From Candidatus Methanomethylophilus sp. 1R26 (lineage in GTDB: Archaea > Thermoplasmatota > Thermoplasmata > Methanomassiliicoccales > Methanomethylophilaceae): 64,000 bases of DNA. Shown here piece by piece: positions 1 to 9,633 of the stretch (its first letter is position 1; the number at the start of each line of letters is the position of its first letter). A program made the translations under genes and the position numbers. The notes under the pieces are model-generated. The model was given only the letters and a program-made list of their open reading frames with translations. It was not told the DNA's origin and searched no databases. Where the stretch lies: positions 45,248-109,247 of the forward strand of contig NZ_LOPS01000017.1 of the NCBI RefSeq assembly GCF_001481295.1. Reading direction: 5' to 3'.

Positions 1-2
1 GG

Positions 3-863
3 ATCATCGAGTCCTGCATGGCCCGCGGCCCGGGGGAATGGGACGTCTGCAACCGCAGGCGCACCGGCGGGATGATCGAGAACATCCGCATGGAGGGCAC
101 GGTCATCACCATGGACGTGGGGATCGGCGAGAAGGACCTCAGGTTCGGCCCTGTCTCCGCCGACCTCGGCGGCCAGGGGCTCCGCGCCGTGAAGATCGAA
201 GGGGACGAGGTCCGCACCACCTGGTACGGCATCGCCGGGGCCTCGGTGGGCATCGGGGCCTGCCTGCCCCAGTCCAAGGACGTCATCCGCACCGAGTACC
301 CGGACGATTTCAAGATCGGGGGCGGCCACACCGCCCACGTCGACATCATCACCCCCAAGCTGGTCCGCGTCGTCATAGGCGTCGACGACACCGACACCAA
401 GGAGAAAGGGGCCACATGGGCGTCCGCGCTGAAGATGGCGGTGAACACCCCCGTGGGGCACTTCATGGAGCACAAGATCATCCAGCTCAACCCCAGGTCC
501 CCCACGAAGACGACCAACTGCTGCTCCACCGCGGTGTCCTTCGCCGTCAGGGAGGACGAGGTCCAGAAGCTCATCGAGTACTGCTACGGGTTCCTGAAGA
601 AAGAGTCGGTCTCCGAGGACGCGGTCATGACGGTGTTCCAGGGGCTGGAGGTCCCGAAGGAGCTGACTTCCTGGGCATGGAGGTGCAAGACCGTCCTCGT
701 CGACCGTTCCGAAGCGGTCGCCATGGCGGAGAAGCACGGGGTGCAGATCATAAGCATCACCGGCGAAGGCGGCACCATCGGCGCCGTGGCCGCCATCGGC
801 TGCGCCGACCTGGGGCCGGAATGCGCCGGGGTCCCCGAGGATTTTCCGGACATAGTGCACTGA
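3..863 (+). CDS. mmp11: Methanogenesis marker protein 11 (5' end cut by the window)
   Basis: The frame is open from the first bases of the window, so the N-terminus lies upstream; an ATG at 18 is internal in this reading. The motif VIGVDDTDTKEKGATW (about residue 120 of the visible part) and a C-terminal ITGEGGTIGAVAAIGCADLG are typical of methanogenesis marker 11, a family restricted to methanogens and distantly related to the TiaS tRNA-modification fold. Its biochemical role is not established. The stop at 861-863 is followed closely by uppS on the same strand. A TiaS assignment was considered, but the gene is shorter and the DDTDTKEKGATW motif fits the marker family better. Confidence 0.8.
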   Translation: MIESCMARGPGEWDVCNRRRTGGMIENIRMEGTVITMDVGIGEKDLRFGPVSADLGGQGLRAVKIEGDEVRTTWYGIAGASVGIGACLPQSKDVIRTEYPDDFKIGGGHTAHVDIITPKLVRVVIGVDDTDTKEKGATWASALKMAVNTPVGHFMEHKIIQLNPRSPTKTTNCCSTAVSFAVREDEVQKLIEYCYGFLKKESVSEDAVMTVFQGLEVPKELTSWAWRCKTVLVDRSEAVAMAEKHGVQIISITGEGGTIGAVAAIGCADLGPECAGVPEDFPDIVH

Positions 864-878
864 GGGGGAACGCGGACG

Positions 879-1654
879 GAAGTTCCGAAGATCGTCACCA
901 AGCAGGTCTACTCCACCTACGAGAAGAAGCTGGAGGAGGAGATCAGGGGAGGCCCGATGCCGAACCACATCGGCATCATAATGGACGGCAACCGCAGGTA
1001 TGCCAAGGAGTTCCTGGGCGACGACATAGATGAGGCCACAGGGCCGGCGAGCGCAAGATCCGCGAGCTCCTGGACTGGTGCCTCGACCTCAAGATCCGCT
1101 ACATAACGGTGTACGCGTTCTCCTCCGAGAACTTCTCCCGCGGGGAGGACGAGGTGTCGTTCCTTATGGGCATGGCGGCGGACTCCATCCGCGAGATCGC
1201 CGACGACGAGCGCATCGTGAAGAACCACGTCCGCATCCGCGTCCTCGGCAACCGCGAGCTCCTGCCGGAATCCGTCAGGGAGTCCATAGAGTACTGCGAA
1301 TCGAAGACCGCCGCCTTCAGCGATTTCACCTTCAGCATATGCCTGGCCTACGGCGGCAGGCAGGAGATCATCAGCGCCGTCCAGAGCATAGCCAGGAAGG
1401 TGCAGGCGGGCGAGATATCCCCCGAGGACATCGACGAGGACATGCTGTCTCAGCACCTGTACACCTCCGACATCCCCGACCCGGACCTCATCCTGAGGAC
1501 CAGCGGGGAGATAAGGATCTCCAACTTCCTCCTCTGGCAGCTGGCCTATTCGGAGCTCTACTTCACCGACATCTATTGGCCGGGTTTCAGGCGCATCGAC
1601 CTGATGAGGGCCATCAGGTCGTACCAGGCACGTGTCCGGCGCTACGGGAGATGA
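879..1654 (+). CDS. uppS: Undecaprenyl/polyprenyl diphosphate synthase (cis-prenyltransferase), frameshifted
   Basis: Condenses isopentenyl diphosphate units in Z configuration to make the lipid carrier for glycan assembly. GIIMDGNRRYA, FSSENFSR and a C-terminal DLILRTSGEIRISNFL are family signatures. The frame breaks at 1034-1035: restoring one G turns GAGGCC into GAGGGCC and gives DIDEGHRAGERK, which matches the family, so a lost G is likely. Family-like residues (PKIVTKQVYSTYEKKLEEE) extend upstream of the ATG at 957 without an ATG, GTG or TTG in frame, so the true start is unclear and a second error near 870-885 is possible. The gene lies just after mmp11. Confidence 0.85.
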
Positions 1655-3391
1655 GCATCTGGCACATTACGATGCCGTGATGCTCCACGCGCCGAGCGTG
1701 TACGATTTCCGGAAGAAACCGATATTCTACGGGCCTGTCAGCGACGTAATCCCCTCGTCCCCCGTCTTCGAGATGTACCCCATCGGGTTCATGACCATCT
1801 CGGCCCATCTGCAGAGGGCGGGCTTCAGGACCAGGATCGTCAACATCGCCAACCTGATGCTCTCCGATCCCAAGTTCGACGCGGAGAAGCGCATCGCCGG
1901 CCTCGACGCCGACGTCTATTTCATCGACCTCCATTGGATGCCCCATGCCCACGGGGCGCTGGAGCTCGCCAAGCTGGTCAAGAAGCACCATCCGGATGCG
2001 CGGACCGAGCTCGGAGGATTCACCTCCTCGTACTTCTGGAAAGAGCTGATCGAGCGCCCGGAGGTCGACCTGGTCATGCGCGGGGACGCCACCGAGGAGC
2101 CCACCGTCCGCATGATGGAGGCGCTGTCCGAGGGGAAGGACCTCTCCTCCGTCCCGAACCTCGTATGGAAGGATGCGGGCGGCGCTGTGCACGACAACGG
2201 CCTCACCTATGTGCCGGACGACCTGGACAGCGTCATATTCGACTACGGGGTCATGATAAAGGGCGTGATGCGGACCATGGACATCGCCGGGTCCCTGCCC
2301 TGGCGGACCTGGGCGCAGGTCCCCCTGACGTCCGTTTTCACTGTCCGCGGATGCTCCGTGGGGTGCGCCGAATGCGGAGGCTCCCGCTATGCCAACCAGA
2401 AGGTGTGCGGCCGGCATCATCCCGCCTTCCGCAGCCCGGAGAAGCTGGCGGAGGACATGGCAGGCATCTCGGATTACCTCAAGGCTCCGATATTCATCGT
2501 GGGGGACATCCGTCAGGCGGGCCCGGACTACCGTTCCCGTTTCCTGAAGGCCGTCAGGGAGGAGGATATCGACAACCATGTGGTCATCGAGCTGTTCGGC
2601 GGGGCCGGCAGGGATCATTTCAGCGAGATCGACAGGTCCTTCCCCGGAGGCTGGTCGATCGAGTTCTCCCCCGACTCGTACGACGAGGCGGTCCGCCTGG
2701 GCATGGGGAAGGGGTACACCAACGCCGCCATAGACAGCACGATCCCGGCGGCCTTCGCCTCGGGCTGCTCCCGGCTGGACCTGTTCTTCATGACCGGCCT
2801 CCCCCATCAGACCAGGGAGTCCGCTATAGGGACCGCCGAGGCCGCCGAGCACCTCTGGGGGCTGGTCGGGAAGGATGACGGGCTGTTCATCTACGATTCC
2901 CCCTTCGCGCCGTTCGTCGATCCCGGGAGCCGGGCGTCGAGGAGCCGGAGAAATGGGGATACAGGCTCCGCGCGAGGACGCTGGAGGACCACAGGAAGCT
3001 GCTGGACAGCCCCTCGTGGAAGCTTGTGCTCTCTTACGAGACGGACTGCATGACGCGCGACGATATCGGAGAGGCTTCCTACGACGCCGCCGTGGTCCTG
3101 ACCGATGCCGAATGCCGGTCCGGGAGGATAACGAAGGAGGAGGCCGATGCCAGGAACGCCCGTACCGAGACGGCCAGGGACATCATGCACCGCATCGACC
3201 GCATCATGGAAATCAAGGATCCGGCCGAGCGCGATTCCAAGCTCTGGGACATCAAGGAGGAAGGGGTCAGGATGATGGACAGCACCATCACCGACAAGAA
3301 CGACCTTGATTGGCGCTCGGGCTCGGTCTGGAGCAACGTCCCGAGGATAGCCTACGGGCTCCTCAAGGGGCTGGTCCGCGGGAAGCGCTGA
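1632..3391 (+). CDS. B12-binding domain/radical SAM protein, frameshifted
   Basis: An N-terminal cobalamin-binding-like Rossmann region (YDAVMLHAPSVYDF to about residue 150) is followed by a radical SAM core with the cluster motif CSVGCAEC (CxxxCxxC). The layout resembles the Ta0216-type B12/SAM proteins of Thermoplasmata; the substrate is unknown. The start is GTG 1632 (overlapping uppS by 23 bases), GTG 1677 or ATG 1680. The frame breaks at about 2937: one extra T gives RAFEEPEKWGYRLRA and joins the C-terminal part (SYETDCMTRDD to LVRGKR), so this is one gene of about 585 codons and not two. The C-terminal 120 residues are helical and charged. It ends facing proC. Confidence 0.75.
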
Positions 3392-3468
3392 ATCCCTGCC
3401 CCCGCGGGCCCATTGAAAAGATTTCAGATTTCTCGTGCCTGGCACATATGAGATTGACGGTGAGTTCC

Positions 3469-4275
3469 TCACTCTCTGCCCATCTCTATCGAGCGGGCGA
3501 CGGTGGCGTCGATGCACTTCTCGGTCAGGCTATCGAGCCCGCCCTCGCGGAGCACCTTGACCCCTTCGATGGTGGTCCCGCCCGGAGAGCAGACGCCGTC
3601 GATGAGCGATTCCACCGACATCCCGGATTCGAGGATCATCTTCCCGGAGCCGATGAGGCTCTGGGCGACCAGGATCTTCGACTGCTCCTCGCTGAGGCCG
3701 TACTTGACCCCTGCTTTGATGATCGCGTCAGCGAACATATATATGAACGCGGGGGAACTTCCGGATACGCCGGTGACGGCATCGAGGTCGCTTTCCCTGA
3801 CCTCCACTGCCTTGCCGGTGGCCTCGAGGATGCCTTTAACGATGCCCCTGTCCGCATCGGTGCATCCGGGGCCCATCACATACCCAGAAGCGCCCTCGAA
3901 CACCAGGCAGCAGTGGTTGGGCATGACCCTGACGATCCTGCATCCCGGAGCGTATTTTGCCAGCGTCTTCATCTTCACGCCTGCTGCGATGCTGATGAGG
4001 AGGCTTCCCTCTTTCAGCTCCGTGCCCTCTTCGGCGAACAGGGGGCCGATGTTCTTCGGCTTCACGGCGAGCACGAACACGTCGGCCGAGCCCTCGAGCT
4101 CTTTGGCGGACCCGTACATGCTGATCCCGTACGTCTGGGACATGCGGTCGCGAGTGGCCTGCGTGGGGGCGCAGGCTGCGATCTCATCCTTTCTGTAGAC
4201 CCCTTTGGAGAGGAGCCCTCCGATCATGGCCCCAGCCATCCTGCCGGCCCCGATGAAAGCGATCCTGTATGCCAT
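3469..4275 (-). CDS. proC: Pyrroline-5-carboxylate reductase
   Basis: Last step of proline synthesis: NAD(P)H-dependent reduction of 1-pyrroline-5-carboxylate. An N-terminal Rossmann motif FIGAGRMAGAMIGGL, the dimerisation/active-site signature GVSGSSPAFIYMFADA (about residue 160) and GVCSPGGTTIEG near the C-terminus are all present. The 268-residue length is normal. It stands alone on the minus strand, converging with the radical SAM gene and divergent from the fpo operon across an AT-rich gap at 4276-4429. Pro precursors could alternatively come from ornithine; nothing here decides this. Confidence 0.95.
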   Translation of the reverse strand: MAYRIAFIGAGRMAGAMIGGLLSKGVYRKDEIAACAPTQATRDRMSQTYGISMYGSAKELEGSADVFVLAVKPKNIGPLFAEEGTELKEGSLLISIAAGVKMKTLAKYAPGCRIVRVMPNHCCLVFEGASGYVMGPGCTDADRGIVKGILEATGKAVEVRESDLDAVTGVSGSSPAFIYMFADAIIKAGVKYGLSEEQSKILVAQSLIGSGKMILESGMSVESLIDGVCSPGGTTIEGVKVLREGGLDSLTEKCIDATVARSIEMGRE

Positions 4276-4400
4276 GCCCTTCCCAGCGGTGCGCTTTCTT
4301 ATAATATTTTCATGGATTCTTAAACGAATATTTAGAATAAATTAAATTCAATTATTAATTGCCATTTATAAAGGAAGTTGGCATTTCCCGCGTTCCTTAT

Positions 4401-4406
4401 TATATA
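4401..4406 (+). promoter_or_regulatory. TATA box of the fpo operon
   Basis: TATATA inside an AT-rich gap, centred about 26 bases before the fpoA ATG at 4430. With normal archaeal spacing the transcript would begin at or next to that ATG, so the operon is probably leaderless. This decides the start at 4430 over the in-frame TTG at 4409. Confidence 0.6.
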
Positions 4407-4429
4407 CGTTGAAGGCATCGCGAAAACCA

Positions 4430-4792
4430 ATGTCACTAGTCTTAAGCTACCTGCCATTACTATTCGTGGGGATTATTTCCCTCGGATTCGCGCCGTTGGC
4501 ATGGCTGGTCTCCAGGCTCATCAGGCCTGCGAGGTCATCCAAGTGGACTGAGGAGACATATGAGTGCGGTTCCGTCCCGATCGGGGATACGCGCATCATG
4601 TTCAGGTTGCAGTACTACGCATTCGCTCTGATATTCGTGGTATTCGACCTCGTGGTCACGTTCCTTCTGATCTGGTCGGTGGCGTTCGACGGTCTGTCGG
4701 ACGCGGCCACCTGCTACGTTCTCATATTCCTCGGCATCCTGCTGATGGGCGTTGTGTACTCTCTCAAGAAGGAGGAGAAAATATGGATATGA
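4430..4792 (+). CDS. fpoA: Fpo-like complex subunit A (NuoA-type)
   Basis: Small membrane subunit at the junction of the hydrophilic and membrane arms of the complex I-related proton pump. Three hydrophobic helices are visible, with the conserved EETYECGSVP loop after the first helix, a hallmark of NuoA/FpoA. It has 120 residues from the ATG chosen by TATA spacing. It is the first gene of a twelve-gene operon and overlaps fpoB by ten bases. Confidence 0.93.
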   Translation: MSLVLSYLPLLFVGIISLGFAPLAWLVSRLIRPARSSKWTEETYECGSVPIGDTRIMFRLQYYAFALIFVVFDLVVTFLLIWSVAFDGLSDAATCYVLIFLGILLMGVVYSLKKEEKIWI

Positions 4793-5346
4793 GCCTCTAC
4801 CCCCACGCCGTCGCCATGAGCGCGGACGAGTTCATGAGCTGGTCCACAGCCATGATCAACGACCTCATGAGCTCCGGCACCAGGAGGACCATCGACAAGC
4901 TCACCGGACCTATCTGGTCCTGGGCCATGAAGAACTCGATGCACCCTCTGCACTGGGGGCTCGCCTGCTGCGCGCTTGAGATGTCCCAGGCGTCCGCTTC
5001 GCGTTTCGACGCGGAGAGGTACGGGATGATCTACAGGTCGTCGCCCAGGCAGACCGATATCCTTCTCGTCAACGGATGGATCTCCAAGAAGATCCGCCCG
5101 CACCTCAGGAGGCTCTGGGAGGAGATGCCTTCCCCGAAGTGGGCAGTCGCCATGGGCGAGTGCGCCATCTCCGGCGGGCCTTGGTATGACTCTTACAACA
5201 CCGTCCAGGGTCTGGACCAGATCGTCCCGGTGGACCTTTACATCCCCGGATGCCCTGCCAGGCCTGATGCGATGATCGACGGGTTCATGCTCCTCCAGAA
5301 GAAGATTGACAGCTACTTCAGGCGCGGAGCCTTCCTCAAGAACTGA
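4783..5346 (+). CDS. fpoB: Fpo-like complex subunit B (NuoB-type)
   Basis: Carries the terminal [4Fe-4S] cluster N2 beside the quinone/methanophenazine site. Cluster ligands are visible: the tandem cysteines in GLACCALEM, the cysteine of MGECAISGGPW and that of IPGCPARPDA. About 187 residues from ATG 4783 (ATG 4789 is also possible). Translationally coupled to fpoA through the overlap. Confidence 0.95.
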   Translation: MDMSLYPHAVAMSADEFMSWSTAMINDLMSSGTRRTIDKLTGPIWSWAMKNSMHPLHWGLACCALEMSQASASRFDAERYGMIYRSSPRQTDILLVNGWISKKIRPHLRRLWEEMPSPKWAVAMGECAISGGPWYDSYNTVQGLDQIVPVDLYIPGCPARPDAMIDGFMLLQKKIDSYFRRGAFLKN

Positions 5347-5355
5347 GGTGCGCAA

Positions 5356-5838
5356 ATGGCTGCAGAACTACGCGAACATGATGACACGTGGGAGCCCGAG
5401 ATCCAGAAAGGACTCGAGTCCAAGTTCCCCGGGCACATCCAGGTCACCAAGACCGAGGTGCGCAGGGTCTACGCGAAGACCGACCGCGAGAACATCCATG
5501 CTGTGTGCCAGTATCTTCATGACGAGCTGAACTTCGAGCACTGCTCGACCGTCATCGGCGTCGACCTGAAGGACCGCATGCAGGTGGTCTACCACATCAG
5601 CAATTATACCAACTACAAAGGAGAGGTCGTCGAGCTTACCATCGATGTTCCCAACGACGACCTGCACGTTCCTACCGTCTCCGACATCTGGGGCGGCGCG
5701 AACTGGCACGAGAGGGAGACCTGGGAGCTCTTCGGGATCGTATTCGACGGCCACCCGAAGCTCGAGAGGCTCCTCACTCCGGACACCTACGAGTTCTTCC
5801 CGTTCAGGAAGTCGTACAAGCTCAGGGGATGGGACTGA
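5356..5838 (+). CDS. fpoC: Fpo-like complex subunit C (NuoC-type)
   Basis: Peripheral-arm subunit of the proton pump. The NuoC signature WHERETWELFGIVFDGHP followed by LERLLTPD is present at about residue 115. 160 residues, so it is a stand-alone NuoC and not a NuoCD fusion. It overlaps the fpoD start in a TGATG arrangement. Confidence 0.94.
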   Translation: MAAELREHDDTWEPEIQKGLESKFPGHIQVTKTEVRRVYAKTDRENIHAVCQYLHDELNFEHCSTVIGVDLKDRMQVVYHISNYTNYKGEVVELTIDVPNDDLHVPTVSDIWGGANWHERETWELFGIVFDGHPKLERLLTPDTYEFFPFRKSYKLRGWD

Positions 5839-7070
5839 TGGCATGGCTTAAGAAAGATGACAAGGAGATCCCCGTCGACAAAGAGGGGAAGCTCGATGCC
5901 GCCGCTATCGCGCAGGGCGCCCTCAAGGAAGAGGAGTCCAAAGCGATATTCCAGGCGGAGACCCAGAAGATGGACACCGACAAGATGTGGGTCATCATGG
6001 GCCCCCAGCACCCGTTCTCGCACGGGCTCTGGACCCTCAAGATCCAGGTCGACGGTGAGATGGTCACCGATGCCGAGCCCATCGTCGGATACCTTCACAG
6101 GGGATGGGAGAAAGAGGTCGAGAACAGGACTTACCCCAAGATCATCCCGATGGCGGACCGTCTCTGCTACGCCGCCTCGATGACCTACACCCACCTCTAC
6201 TGTATGACCGTCGAGAAGGCCCTCGGCATCGAGGTGCCTGAGAAGGCGAAGTACATCAGGATAATCGCCGACGAGATCAACCGTCTCCAGTCCCACCTCA
6301 TGTGGCTGGCGGCCATCGGAACCGATCTGGGTAACTACACTGGATTCCTCTGGGCCTCCAGGGAGAGGGAGTTCTGGATGGACATGAACATCAGGCTCTG
6401 CGGAGCCCGTATGACCACCAACTACCCCCGTATCGGCGGTGTCAGGAACGATACCACCGACATTTTCGACAGGGATATCATCAGGTGCTGCGACAGGTTC
6501 GACAAGGCCCTCTGGGACATGATCGGGCTCATCGACGACAACTCCACCTTCACCCACAGGCTCATCGGCAACGGTATCCTGACCAGGGAGAGGTGCGCGA
6601 ACCTCGGCATCACCGGCGCCGCCGCAAGGGGTACCGGGATCGACTTCGATGTCCGCCGCGACGACCCCTACGACAACTACGACAAGATTGACTTCGATGT
6701 CCCCTGCCAGACCGCGGGAGATTCCTACTCCAGGTATCTCGTCAGGGTCGAGGAGATGTTCCAGGCGACCAGGATCATCAGGGAGGCCATGGAGAAGGTC
6801 AGGGAGCTCGGCAAGAACGCCCCCTACAGGCTCAAAGCGCCCACCAATGTTCCGGAAGGGAGGACCTTCTGCAGGATCGAGGACTGCCGCGGCGAGGCCG
6901 CCATGTACCTCGTGTCCGACGGCACCGACAAGCCCTATAGGCTTAAGGTGCGCAGCCCGATCTTCGTCAATGTGTCGGCATCGAAGGACCTCTGCACCGG
7001 GTGCAGGATCGCAGATGTGCCGGTCATCATGGCCCAGATAGACATGTGCCTCGGAGAGACGGACCGGTGA
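5838..7070 (+). CDS. fpoD: Fpo-like complex subunit D (NuoD-type)
   Basis: 49-kDa-type subunit that forms the electron acceptor cavity with FpoB. MGPQHPFSHGLWTL, VGYLHRGWEK and ADEINRLQSHLMWL are the standard conserved blocks. About 410 residues. An acidic N-terminal extension of about 45 residues precedes the first conserved block. The C-terminus contains LCTGCRIADVPVIMAQIDMC, with a CxxC that is not typical of NuoD. An in-frame ATG at 5829 also exists; ATG 5838 was chosen for its overlap with the fpoC stop. Confidence 0.95.
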   Translation: MAWLKKDDKEIPVDKEGKLDAAAIAQGALKEEESKAIFQAETQKMDTDKMWVIMGPQHPFSHGLWTLKIQVDGEMVTDAEPIVGYLHRGWEKEVENRTYPKIIPMADRLCYAASMTYTHLYCMTVEKALGIEVPEKAKYIRIIADEINRLQSHLMWLAAIGTDLGNYTGFLWASREREFWMDMNIRLCGARMTTNYPRIGGVRNDTTDIFDRDIIRCCDRFDKALWDMIGLIDDNSTFTHRLIGNGILTRERCANLGITGAAARGTGIDFDVRRDDPYDNYDKIDFDVPCQTAGDSYSRYLVRVEEMFQATRIIREAMEKVRELGKNAPYRLKAPTNVPEGRTFCRIEDCRGEAAMYLVSDGTDKPYRLKVRSPIFVNVSASKDLCTGCRIADVPVIMAQIDMCLGETDR

Positions 7071-7076
7071 TCCAAA

Positions 7077-8266
7077 ATGGCTGATTACGTCTCTATCCGC
7101 GACTGGATCAACTATCCGGACCCCATGTCGAACGAGTTCTACCCGTTCGGCGATGCCTACAACCTGCCGTACGACATCTCCCTGAAGCTCTGGGACATCA
7201 TCGGCGGCACTCTCGCATGGCTCCTCGACCTGCTGTTCCCCGGGAACACTGTGTCCGAGTGGCTCGTCTGCGACGGCACCAGCAACTTCTTCGCGCTCGT
7301 CATCTTCATGATCGTCATCTTCGCGGTGGCCTTCCTGGCCGTCCTGGTAGCCCTATGGGAGGAGCGTAAGGTCCTCGGAAGGGGCATGGACAGGCGCGGA
7401 ACCATGATCGGCATGTGGGGATTCCTGCAGTGCGTCGCCGATGGTTTCAAGACCTTCATGAAGGACAACATCGCCTCCACCCGCATCGACAAGATGGGAT
7501 ACTGGTGGACCGTTTCCCTCATCGTCGGCACCTCCGTCCTCATCGACTGCATGATCCCTCTGTCCAACAGGTGGTTCGTGGTCGACTACGGCACCGGTCT
7601 GCTGATCATCATGGCGCTTTACGCGCTGGCCCCTCTGTTCATCCTGGTGTCCGGATGGTCCCAGAACAACAAATACGCCCTCATCGGCGGTATCCGTGCC
7701 GCGAGATGATGATGGCGTACGAGGTGCCGATGCTCATCACCATCGCCGCTACCTGCCTGCTCGCCGGCACGTTCAACATCAACGAGCTGGTCGCTGCCCA
7801 GTACGACAATGTCTGGTTCATCATCCCCGAGTGCATCGGTGCGGTGTCCTTCTTCATGTGCGCCGCTGCCGAGTCCGAGCGTTCTCCGTTCGACCTCGCT
7901 GAGGCCGAGTCCGAGCTCGTCGAGGGATGGCAGACCGAGTACGGCGGTATGAAGTGGGGTCTCATCATGCTCGGAGACTACCTGAGGGGCGCCTGCTCCT
8001 GCAGCATCTTCGTCATCCTCTTCCTCGGAGGCTGGACCCTGCCCTTCATAGACCTCAACGCATGGGACCTCTGGTGGCCCGTGCCCGAGATGGTCATGCT
8101 GCTCAAGACTTGGGGAGTGTTCTTCTTGGTCGTCATGCTCAGGCTCGGAACCGCCCGTGTCAGGACCGATACCATCCTCAACCTCGGATGGAAGGTCTTC
8201 ATGCCCCTCTCGATCGTCAACCTGATCATAGTTCTCATGTTCAGAATGGGAGGTGTGTTCTGTTGA
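7077..8266 (+). CDS. fpoH: Fpo-like complex subunit H (NuoH-type), frameshifted
   Basis: Membrane subunit that couples electron transfer to the proton channels. WEERKVLGRGMDRRG, a multi-helix core, AESERSPFDLAEAESELVEG and YGGMKWGLIMLGDY are NuoH signatures. The reading frame breaks at 7703-7706: KYALIGGIRAA is in one frame and MMAYEVPMLITIAA in the next, exactly where homologues have RAAAQMVSYEIP. One missing base restores a normal subunit of about 396 residues. The complex could not work without it, so a sequence error is far more likely than inactivation. Confidence 0.92.
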
Positions 8267-9009
8267 GCGAATATTACGAGAAATACAGGGACGGAAGGCA
8301 CCGCAACTGGAAGGACCTGTGGATCGTCAAGCCCATCATGGTATGCTGCAGGCTGCTCGTGAGGACCACCATCCACAGACCGGTCACCGTGCTCTATCCG
8401 TATGAGTCGCTCTGGGAGCCCGACAACTACCGCGGACGCCCGGCGCTGGACTTCAATAAATGCATCGGATGCGGGATGTGCGCCAGGATGTGCCCCTGCG
8501 CGGCCATCATCCTGGTCGAGACCCCTGATGACGAGGGCAAGCCCGTCAAGAGGCCTCAGATCAACATGGGCCGCTGCTCGTTCTGCGCCTACTGCGCCGA
8601 GTACTGCCCGGTCGATGCCATGACCGTCAGCCCCATCGTCGAGCTCGCCGAGTTCACCAGGTCCGACCTCATCTACGGACCCAGGAGGCTCGCCTACGAC
8701 AAGACGACCGAGGGAATGAAGGTCAAGCTCGAGGAGACGCTCATCTCCGACTTCAAGAACGGGAACGGCGAGAGGAGGATCGACCCCCTCAGGACCGACC
8801 GCCCCGAGCTGGAGTCCTCCAAGTGCATCAGCTGCAGGAAATGCTCCAAGGTCTGCCCCGTCGGCGCCATCACCATGGTGGAGCACGGGAAGAACGCCAA
8901 GGGGCGCCCCATCCTATGGCCTGAGGTGGACGACGCCAAGTGCGTCTGCTGCCGCAACTGTGTGGACGACTGTCCTAAGGACGCTCTGCACATCAAGGAG
9001 GTGCTGTGA
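8263..9009 (+). CDS. fpoI: Fpo-like complex subunit I with four [4Fe-4S] motifs
   Basis: Electron-relay subunit of the peripheral arm. Starts at TTG 8263, overlapping the fpoH stop. Residues around 65-120 carry the two usual motifs, CIGCGMCARMCP and CSFCAYCAEYCP. A second pair, CISCRKCSKVCP and CVCCRNCVDDCP, follows at about 188-240. With 248 residues it is far longer than ordinary NuoI/FpoI of about 150. The extra half looks like a fused 2[4Fe-4S] ferredoxin. Since fpoF is absent from the operon, the added domain may help accept electrons from ferredoxin or another donor; this is inference. Confidence 0.93.
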   Translation: MSEYYEKYRDGRHRNWKDLWIVKPIMVCCRLLVRTTIHRPVTVLYPYESLWEPDNYRGRPALDFNKCIGCGMCARMCPCAAIILVETPDDEGKPVKRPQINMGRCSFCAYCAEYCPVDAMTVSPIVELAEFTRSDLIYGPRRLAYDKTTEGMKVKLEETLISDFKNGNGERRIDPLRTDRPELESSKCISCRKCSKVCPVGAITMVEHGKNAKGRPILWPEVDDAKCVCCRNCVDDCPKDALHIKEVL

Positions 9010-9332
9010 TGGGAATATTAACTGAGATTTGGGACTGGCTCGTCGATTTCGGCGTGTTCATCTGGGGGAACGCGGACCTTGTGGCCTTCGTCTGCCTGGC
9101 TGCCATCGCCATCGCCGCGGCCGTCGCCGTTGTCACCAGCAGGATACCGGTGCACAGCGCGTTCTATCTCGCGCTCGTGTTCTTCTGCGTCGGTGTGGCC
9201 TACTTCTTCCTGGAAGCGGAGTTCATCGGCGTGATCCAGATACTGGTCTACGTAGGCGCAATCACTGTCCTGTTCGCGTTCAGCATCATGCTGACCCGCA
9301 GGTACATCATGGAGGATGATTCCGATGAATAA
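9009..9332 (+). CDS. fpoJ: Fpo-like complex subunit J, N-terminal part
   Basis: Membrane subunit equivalent to the first half of NuoJ. Three helices are visible, with the family block FFLEAEFIGVIQILVYVGAI that provides a proton-path helix. 107 residues; the start ATG 9009 overlaps the fpoI stop. NuoJ is encoded by two genes here, as in Methanosarcina (fpoJ1/fpoJ2), so this is a natural split. It overlaps the second part. Confidence 0.9.
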   Translation: MGILTEIWDWLVDFGVFIWGNADLVAFVCLAAIAIAAAVAVVTSRIPVHSAFYLALVFFCVGVAYFFLEAEFIGVIQILVYVGAITVLFAFSIMLTRRYIMEDDSDE

Positions 9333-9633
9333 GCGGACCGCTGCAGCCGTAGGGCTGGCCGCCGCCCTTCTGATCGTCCTCGGGCTCGCCATCGTCGTCA
9401 ACGAGTGGGACGACAGCCCCCTCGGGTTCGATGATGAGCCTCAGTCCATCCCGTACGACGACGTCGTCATCGACAATGGCGGAACCGACACTGTCGACGA
9501 CAGCTCGCTCAACTACGGTGTGCTCGAGACCTACGGGCCTCTGCTGCTCGTGCTCGGCGCGCTCATGTTCGCCGCTATGATCGGCGGCATATGCATCGCA
9601 AGGGAGGAGGTGGAGAAAGATGATTCCAATTGA
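9325..9633 (+). CDS. fpoJ2: Fpo-like complex subunit J, C-terminal part
   Basis: About 102 residues with two hydrophobic helices separated by an acidic extracytoplasmic stretch, corresponding to the last helices of NuoJ. Start at ATG 9325, overlapping the first J gene (ATG 9316 is an alternative). It ends inside the fpoK start region. Sequence conservation is low, as usual for this half; the assignment rests largely on position between J and K. Confidence 0.8.
   Translation: MNKRTAAAVGLAAALLIVLGLAIVVNEWDDSPLGFDDEPQSIPYDDVVIDNGGTDTVDDSSLNYGVLETYGPLLLVLGALMFAAMIGGICIAREEVEKDDSN

Noticed and set aside
9009..9633. A frameshift splitting NuoJ into two genes
   Set aside because: Both halves have their own start codons and overlap; split fpoJ genes are known from Methanosarcina.
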